64,000 bases of DNA, taken from the NCBI RefSeq assembly GCF_000238055.2, contig NZ_KE148312.1, forward strand, positions 1,353,501 to 1,417,500. The letters run 5' to 3'. Under the pieces are notes generated by a model, which worked only from the letters and a program-made list of their open reading frames with translations, did not search any database and was not told where the DNA came from. Shown here one piece after another: positions 58,766 to 64,000 of this stretch. The stretch is from Oribacterium parvum ACB1. GTDB lineage: Bacteria; Bacillota; Clostridia; Lachnospirales; Lachnospiraceae. Within the stretch, counting starts at the first letter, position 1. The number at the start of each line of letters is the position of its first letter. A program made the translations under genes and the position numbers.

Positions 58766-61700
58766 ATGAAAAACGAAAAATTTGCGAAGCTGAAGAATCT
58801 ATTGGGAAAGGGAGATGGCTGGAAGAAGAAGCTGTCTATCTTCCTTGCCTTATCTTTAATCCTTTCGGGCGTGAAAGGCATTTCCTTACTGGGAATAGGA
58901 AGGGAAAATGATGCGCCGGAGGGAAATACGGTAGAAATCAGGGGAGACCGAATAAAACTCCATCTGGAGGGAGAAACGGTACGAGAGCTCGCGGAAAAAG
59001 CAGTCCGGGAGGGCAAGTTAATTTGTGCGGAAAATGGAGAGCTCAGCTATAGTAGAAACGAAGAGCTCTTGGCGCGATATAGAGAATTGTTTTCCGAAGA
59101 GAGAGAAGTATATGAGCTTCCGCTTGATCAGGTAGTGGAGGGATTGGATGAGCTTTCCGCTGTTGGCGGAAAGGTTCGTGCCTTTGTGGAAGTGGATCCG
59201 AAGAAGCAAAGAGGAAATACGGAAAAAGACAGTATGGATGCGGTGGCCTTATTTTCCGGAGACTCCGCCTTCGGAAGACTCTTACTTGCCGTGAAAGGAG
59301 AGTCTTATTTCGCAAGCGTAAGAGGACGAGATGTGTCTTCGGTAAGCGGAGAGGAAGCTGCTCCCGGTGGAGAAGGCGGGCCCGGACAGGAAGTAAAAGA
59401 AAAAAAGGAATCTGCCGGTATTACCGGTCCGGGTCAAGGCTTGCAAGCTGAGATAGAGACAGAACAGACAGAGGTAGTGCGTCCGGGACAGTGGATTTAT
59501 CCGGAAAACACAGAGTCCGGCGAAGAAAATGCTCCGAAGCAGGAGTTTCAGCCCGGAGGAGAAACGGAAAATCAAGCGCAAGAAAACGAAGAAAATCTTC
59601 CTCATGGAGAGGGGATAGAAGGACCGGGCTCGGAAGTCGGATCTTCCAAGGAAAACGCAGAGACCGGGGAAGTCGGTCCTGCAGCGGACATGAGATCTGC
59701 CGGAGAAGGCTTAAGAGAGGCAGAAAGCCAAGAGCTTTCCGCTTATGGTACGGATACGGAAGCACTTTCCGGAGAGGGGACTTCGTCGGATCCGGCAGCT
59801 GATTCAGCCGCATCCGGAAAAAGCTCTATCGAAGAAGGAAATGCAGATGAGGCGGGAAATTCCGGAGAAACGGGACTTACGGAAAGCAGAGCGGAAATCC
59901 GGGAAACGATTGTTGAGACTGCGCAGCAGGAAGAAACAAGAAAAGAAAAGGAAGAAACTACAGCGGAAAGCGAGACGAAAAAAGGAACAACGGAGGAATC
60001 AAGCGAAACAGAGGAATCAAGTGCGGGAGAAGAGAAGGAGAAGCAAGATAGAACGGAGTATCAGCTGAATGGTACGGAGCTGATTTATTTCCTATGTGAA
60101 AATGAAGGCGATGATGATTTATCCTTCCACCTCTTTGTAAGTGAGAACAGCTATCCGAAGATTCGTGTACCGGGCAGAAATAAAGTGGGTAGACAGCTTC
60201 TACAGGACGGAAATCCCAGAAAAGCGGAAAATGCTGCGGATTCCGCCGGGGAAGAAGAGAAAGAAGAGGATGCCGAAAATCGAGCATCCGGATCCGGCTT
60301 AAGCTTGGATAAAGACGGAATAAAAGCACTGTATAAGGAGATGAAGGACGGCCCCGATGAATATTTTTCCGAACTTCGGGCAGTGAAGCTCCAAGAATAC
60401 AGCTTAAATGAGCTGGGAAGAATCAGCCAAAACATAGAAGTGGAAGGCTTCGGTACAGTAGAGGTCTTCTATGATAAAGATGACTTTACGGAGAAAGTGG
60501 ACTTAAAGGCGAGCCTTCTTAAAAAACCGGAGGAAGTGAAAGAAGAACAAGAGGGTGAAGCGACCACAGAAGAAAAAGAAGAAACTGTCGCAGAAGAAAA
60601 TGTCGCAGAAGAATCTGAAGCAAAAAAAACGATTGTAGAAGAAGCATCTACAGAAGAGGGAGCGACGGTAGAGGAAGCACTTTCGGAAGAAGGAAGCGAG
60701 GCAGGAACAGCAAAAGGAGAAAAGGCAAGAACTTCAGATGTTTTGCAAGAAAAGGAAGTGGAAGCTTTAAAGAACAACGGCATCTACGATCAGTCCATCT
60801 CCTTGGATATTCATTTTGAAGATAAGGAAGGACGGGAAGTGGAACCGTCCTCCTCCGTTTCCATGCGTTTTTATATCGCAAAGACGGCACTTCCGGAAGA
60901 GGTCAACGAGGAGAATATCTCGATACATCACTTGGTCGAGAAGGAAAACGGAGAGATTGACCATGTGGAGCTTCTTTCGGCTGCGAAAAGTTCTGCGGAA
61001 GAGCCGGAAAATGAAAAAGGAATAGCGGAATCAGGAGAGGAAAGTGCTGAAAAAACAGAGACGGAGAAAGAAAATATCTCTCAGACGGAAAGTGGAAATA
61101 CAGAGAAGGAAAACAGCGAATTTATTGTCCGGGAATTTGAAGTAAAAAGTTTTTCTACCTATTCCTTGACTTGGTCAAGCGGAAAAGCAAACAATAAGAA
61201 TTATAAATTCTTTTTTGTAGACGGTGACTTCAGGCAGATGGGACCAAACATGGATATAGATATGTCAGAATTCAAGGCGGAGCGTCCCCTCTTTCAGAAT
61301 AAATACTACAATCCATACCATGTTGCATCTCCGTATGATATATTGTATTTGTGTGCCCCCTTTGCCGGCTACAGCATCCATATGAGACAAGCAGACGGAG
61401 TCTCACCTGTGGCCGGTCCGGTAGTCTATCCGGGTTCTTTACCTCTTTCCAATATGAATACAGAGGGCAATAGGAATACGGGAGTAATTTGGCCGGATCC
61501 GGTTGTTTACCTGACAACGAAGAGAGTGATTAGGCAGTGGCATTATGATACTAATCAATATATAAATAACCCTACAACGTTTTGGACGGATATATGGTCT
61601 GCATGTAGTGAAAATTATTACCTTTTTTACAAATTAAACGCAAAACCCCATACTCACAGCTATCCCAAGTATGATATGGAGATGCAAAAGGAAAAGTACA

Positions 61701-64000
61701 TTACGAAGAAGTCGGACGGCTCCTATGATCTGACATTAACCGCGAGACCGAGTGTGGCAGGCGGAGAGAAAAACAAACTGGATATCATCGTGGTTTATGA
61801 CAAGTCGATCTATATGGCTTTGGATTTTATGCGCACGGTATCGGATTCGGAAGAATTCCCCTACGATGATGCAAGAGATGATAACAGTGCAAGCACAAAA
61901 CACAGATACGGAAAATTGATATTGGGTAGCCTGCTGGATGATATTGCGAAAAACCCGGCTTACGATGCTCAATTTGCATTGGTCACGATGGGAGGAAAGA
62001 GAGATCTGAATCTCAATGGCGGGGAGTTCTCCGTATCGGATGCGGCATATAATGATGCGGAGAAAGTCATCGGCTTTACGAAGAATATCACGGCTTTTAA
62101 GCAAGAGCTGGATTCTATCAGCATAGAGAAGGAGAAGAAAAAGGCGCAGTACCAGGCAAATGCCTATGAGCATCATGGCTTGAACTATGCTGCAGGGATT
62201 AAAGCGGCGGAAGATTTTCAGAATGGCGCGGTAGTGGGAACGGACTGTGAAGCGACAAGATCGGATGCAAGAAGAGTGGTACTTTTTGTTACAGCGTATA
62301 ACCCGAACTTTTCCTATTTTCCGAAATACGAAGGCGGAGGCAATACCAACTATTTCTTACGAAGAGCGGAAGATATTAGTGGGCATGCGACTGGTCAGAT
62401 TCCCGGAAAAGTGGTAGACCGCTTGCAGCTTGGACCAAGCAGAAATAAAAGCTTAAACTACTATAATTATTTCATGAAACCGGACACGTCTTATGTTAAT
62501 TTTGGGCCTTATGCCGGCTATTCCTACGGGAGTGGGCGAGGTTTCGAAGAAGTTGCACTAACACAGGCTCGTGGAGCATTAACGGAATTAAATGAAATCG
62601 ATGCCTTTTATGCCATCGGTTTGGGACCGGATGCAAACTATAGCCATCTGGAAGACTTGATTGGAGCAAAACGATACTGGGCTGAAAACGGACATCCCTA
62701 TGAGCAACCGCTAAGTAGCGATATAGAGCAGTCGGTTATCAAAATAACCAGTAACAGTTCTACCACGGATTTAACAGACATAAAAAATGGTCTTCGTTCC
62801 AAGATTGCACCGATTCGTATCAGCGACGTAAACATCTGGGATCAACTTAGCGAGAACGTGGAAGTAAACTTCGACAATGCGAATCCTGCCGATAAAGCTG
62901 CAAAGCTAAGAGCGGAGGTCTGGAAGGTAGACGATGATGGGAAACCGATATCAAAACTGGAGAATCCTGACGATAGCGATTCAACCAGTAGAAGTCTGGG
63001 ATTTTCGGGCTTTAAGGGAGTAGAAGCGACTTATGACCCCGGCAGAAAGATAATCGAATTAAAGACAAAACCCGGAGATTTCAGTTTTCCAAAGGGATAT
63101 GAGATTCGTTTGACGGTGAATGTAAAACCGTCAAGGACAGCCTACGAAAAGTATCAGAAAAACGTTCTGGATTATTTTGATAAAGATAGTGAACGTTGGA
63201 CTATAGCCGGAACAAAGGATATAGGATATCTTGATAATGTAAACGGAGAGAATATTAGCGGAACCAGAACGCCGGATCTAACTTCCAGCTTAAAAGAAGG
63301 AGATATCAGAACGGACCAGTGGTACCTTTATGATAAGGTGCCGGAAGAGGATTTCCACACCTCTTCGGAAAAAGAAGGATTTTATTCGAATGAAGGGGCT
63401 TACTTAAAGTATGTTCGATTTAAAGATAAAAATACCAGAGAGGAGCCTCCGAAAGAGAAGTATCAAAAACCTGTTGTACAAGTAGACCCGGGTACCATTC
63501 GTATTATAAAAAGTTTTAAGGGAACGGAGAGTGATGATGAGGAGCTTGAGTTGTTAAAATCCTGTTCCTTCAAATTGGAAGAAGAGATTCCGGGCACAAC
63601 GAATTTCCGGCCGGTGAACGGCATAACAAAATTCACCATGACAAAGTCGGAGACGGAAACGGATTATGGTCCGCTTGTTACGGAGGAATATATCGGTACG
63701 AAAGTAAGCGGAGTGGGAAAGAATCTGACTCCGATTGTTCCCCCTGCGACAGTGCATGGCGGTAAAAAGCAATATGTTTTAACTATCACAGGCTTGGTGC
63801 CGGGAAGAAAATACAGAATTTCTGAAATTATGGCAGCTGCCGGTGAGGAAGCGACGATTTCAGGACGAATCCTGCGCTTTAAAAACTTGGAAATCGCTGC
63901 AACTACCAAAGCGAAAAACGCAAGCAGAACCTACGAAGTCGGAACGCTTACCTTGGCGGAAAATGAAACCAAAGAGCTGGGTGTGAAGAACGTCTATGAA
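58766..64000 (+). CDS. Giant surface protein, VWA-like and Cna-B-like (3' end beyond the window)
   Basis: GAGAGGG precedes the ATG at 58766, and the frame is open for 1745 codons to the window edge. A basic n-region and hydrophobic stretch (L-S-I-F-L-A-L-S-L-I-L-S-G) form an export signal. Residues of about 190-430 and 580-660 are highly acidic and repetitive (E, S, G, T). A VWA-like domain begins near residue 1000 with L-D-I-I-V-V-Y-D-K-S-I-Y, a MIDAS-like motif missing its third Ser. A late region (I-R-I-I-K-S-F-K-G, Y-R-I-S-E and V-K-N-V-Y-E) looks like Cna-B/SpaA isopeptide domains. This resembles tip adhesins of sortase-built pili. The wall anchor should lie beyond the window. Confidence 0.85.
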   Translation, partial: MKNEKFAKLKNLLGKGDGWKKKLSIFLALSLILSGVKGISLLGIGRENDAPEGNTVEIRGDRIKLHLEGETVRELAEKAVREGKLICAENGELSYSRNEELLARYRELFSEEREVYELPLDQVVEGLDELSAVGGKVRAFVEVDPKKQRGNTEKDSMDAVALFSGDSAFGRLLLAVKGESYFASVRGRDVSSVSGEEAAPGGEGGPGQEVKEKKESAGITGPGQGLQAEIETEQTEVVRPGQWIYPENTESGEENAPKQEFQPGGETENQAQENEENLPHGEGIEGPGSEVGSSKENAETGEVGPAADMRSAGEGLREAESQELSAYGTDTEALSGEGTSSDPAADSAASGKSSIEEGNADEAGNSGETGLTESRAEIRETIVETAQQEETRKEKEETTAESETKKGTTEESSETEESSAGEEKEKQDRTEYQLNGTELIYFLCENEGDDDLSFHLFVSENSYPKIRVPGRNKVGRQLLQDGNPRKAENAADSAGEEEKEEDAENRASGSGLSLDKDGIKALYKEMKDGPDEYFSELRAVKLQEYSLNELGRISQNIEVEGFGTVEVFYDKDDFTEKVDLKASLLKKPEEVKEEQEGEATTEEKEETVAEENVAEESEAKKTIVEEASTEEGATVEEALSEEGSEAGTAKGEKARTSDVLQEKEVEALKNNGIYDQSISLDIHFEDKEGREVEPSSSVSMRFYIAKTALPEEVNEENISIHHLVEKENGEIDHVELLSAAKSSAEEPENEKGIAESGEESAEKTETEKENISQTESGNTEKENSEFIVREFEVKSFSTYSLTWSSGKANNKNYKFFFVDGDFRQMGPNMDIDMSEFKAERPLFQNKYYNPYHVASPYDILYLCAPFAGYSIHMRQADGVSPVAGPVVYPGSLPLSNMNTEGNRNTGVIWPDPVVYLTTKRVIRQWHYDTNQYINNPTTFWTDIWSACSENYYLFYKLNAKPHTHSYPKYDMEMQKEKYITKKSDGSYDLTLTARPSVAGGEKNKLDIIVVYDKSIYMALDFMRTVSDSEEFPYDDARDDNSASTKHRYGKLILGSLLDDIAKNPAYDAQFALVTMGGKRDLNLNGGEFSVSDAAYNDAEKVIGFTKNITAFKQELDSISIEKEKKKAQYQANAYEHHGLNYAAGIKAAEDFQNGAVVGTDCEATRSDARRVVLFVTAYNPNFSYFPKYEGGGNTNYFLRRAEDISGHATGQIPGKVVDRLQLGPSRNKSLNYYNYFMKPDTSYVNFGPYAGYSYGSGRGFEEVALTQARGALTELNEIDAFYAIGLGPDANYSHLEDLIGAKRYWAENGHPYEQPLSSDIEQSVIKITSNSSTTDLTDIKNGLRSKIAPIRISDVNIWDQLSENVEVNFDNANPADKAAKLRAEVWKVDDDGKPISKLENPDDSDSTSRSLGFSGFKGVEATYDPGRKIIELKTKPGDFSFPKGYEIRLTVNVKPSRTAYEKYQKNVLDYFDKDSERWTIAGTKDIGYLDNVNGENISGTRTPDLTSSLKEGDIRTDQWYLYDKVPEEDFHTSSEKEGFYSNEGAYLKYVRFKDKNTREEPPKEKYQKPVVQVDPGTIRIIKSFKGTESDDEELELLKSCSFKLEEEIPGTTNFRPVNGITKFTMTKSETETDYGPLVTEEYIGTKVSGVGKNLTPIVPPATVHGGKKQYVLTITGLVPGRKYRISEIMAAAGEEATISGRILRFKNLEIAATTKAKNASRTYEVGTLTLAENETKELGVKNVYE

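Noticed and set aside
58504..58911. 135-codon frame before the giant surface gene
   Set aside because: It starts inside a terminator hairpin, has no domain, and overlaps the well-supported start at 58766 by 146 bp.
59282..60964. Several frames on both strands across the acidic region of the surface protein
   Set aside because: They arise from the low-complexity GAA/GGA codons of the main frame, which is open for 1745 codons.
1..64000. tRNA, rRNA or prophage structural genes
   Set aside because: I saw no cloverleaf-like segments, rRNA sequence, integrase, capsid or terminase genes on either strand.

Overview
The window reads like chromosome from a moderately low-GC Gram-positive anaerobe. 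The rplM-rpsI pair, lipobox signal peptides, AGGAGG-type ribosome sites, cell-wall-binding aromatic/glycine repeats, SCP/CAP proteins and a Cna-B-like surface protein point to Clostridia. Lachnospiraceae (an Oribacterium-like oral or gut species) is my best guess; this is inference from gene content, without any database search.

Layout. 1-1004: end of a repeat-rich protein. 1205-2280: promoter, structured leader, rplM, rpsI and terminator. 2212-2930: a tandem array of two 350-bp hairpin-rich units whose boundary is the last 19 bp of rpsI. 3160-4842: a two-gene ATPase plus RloB/TOPRIM-like module, a defence candidate. 4966-6309: MATE exporter. 6483-12675: peptide/nickel-type ABC importer (binding protein, two permeases, two ATPases). 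12696-24127: a nucleoside-uptake and ribose-salvage block controlled by a LacI-ribokinase fusion regulator with a perfect inverted-repeat operator; one permease is frameshifted. 24257-25804: a DUF4143-type ATPase bracketed by two copies of one palindrome. 25910-26653: class I amidotransferase-fold hydrolase. 26844-33555 (minus strand): alpha-galactoside ABC transporter, GH36 alpha-galactosidase and AraC-type regulator. 34002-35105 (minus): secreted cyclophilin. 35417-43160: seven-gene putative phospholipid cluster (PEP-utilising enzyme, GNAT, DgkA, CarS-like, PssA, Psd, UbiA-like), which could take a lipid alcohol to an ethanolamine phospholipid. 43341-47275: degenerate Fic protein, second DUF4143 ATPase, metallo-beta-lactamase-fold hydrolase. 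47375-58273: secreted cell-wall-binding-type proteins, a TrkA-N/RyR membrane protein beside a TIR-beta-propeller protein (frameshifted at a T7 run), two SCP/CAP proteins and a CPBP protease. 58378-58497: remnant of a cation/proton antiporter. 58766-64000: start of a giant surface protein that runs off the window.

A theme running through the window is repeat expansion. Short tandem repeats (15, 17, 23, 37 and about 42 bp) abut start or stop codons, and in-frame charged or polar low-complexity insertions interrupt otherwise recognisable enzymes (PEP-utilising enzyme, Psd, TrkA/RyR protein, OppD-like ATPase). Several hairpin repeat families are dispersed between genes. The strongest candidates for undescribed biology are the ATPase/RloB-like pair, the RyR/TIR pair, the archaeal-style lipid cluster and the covarying hairpin array after rpsI.
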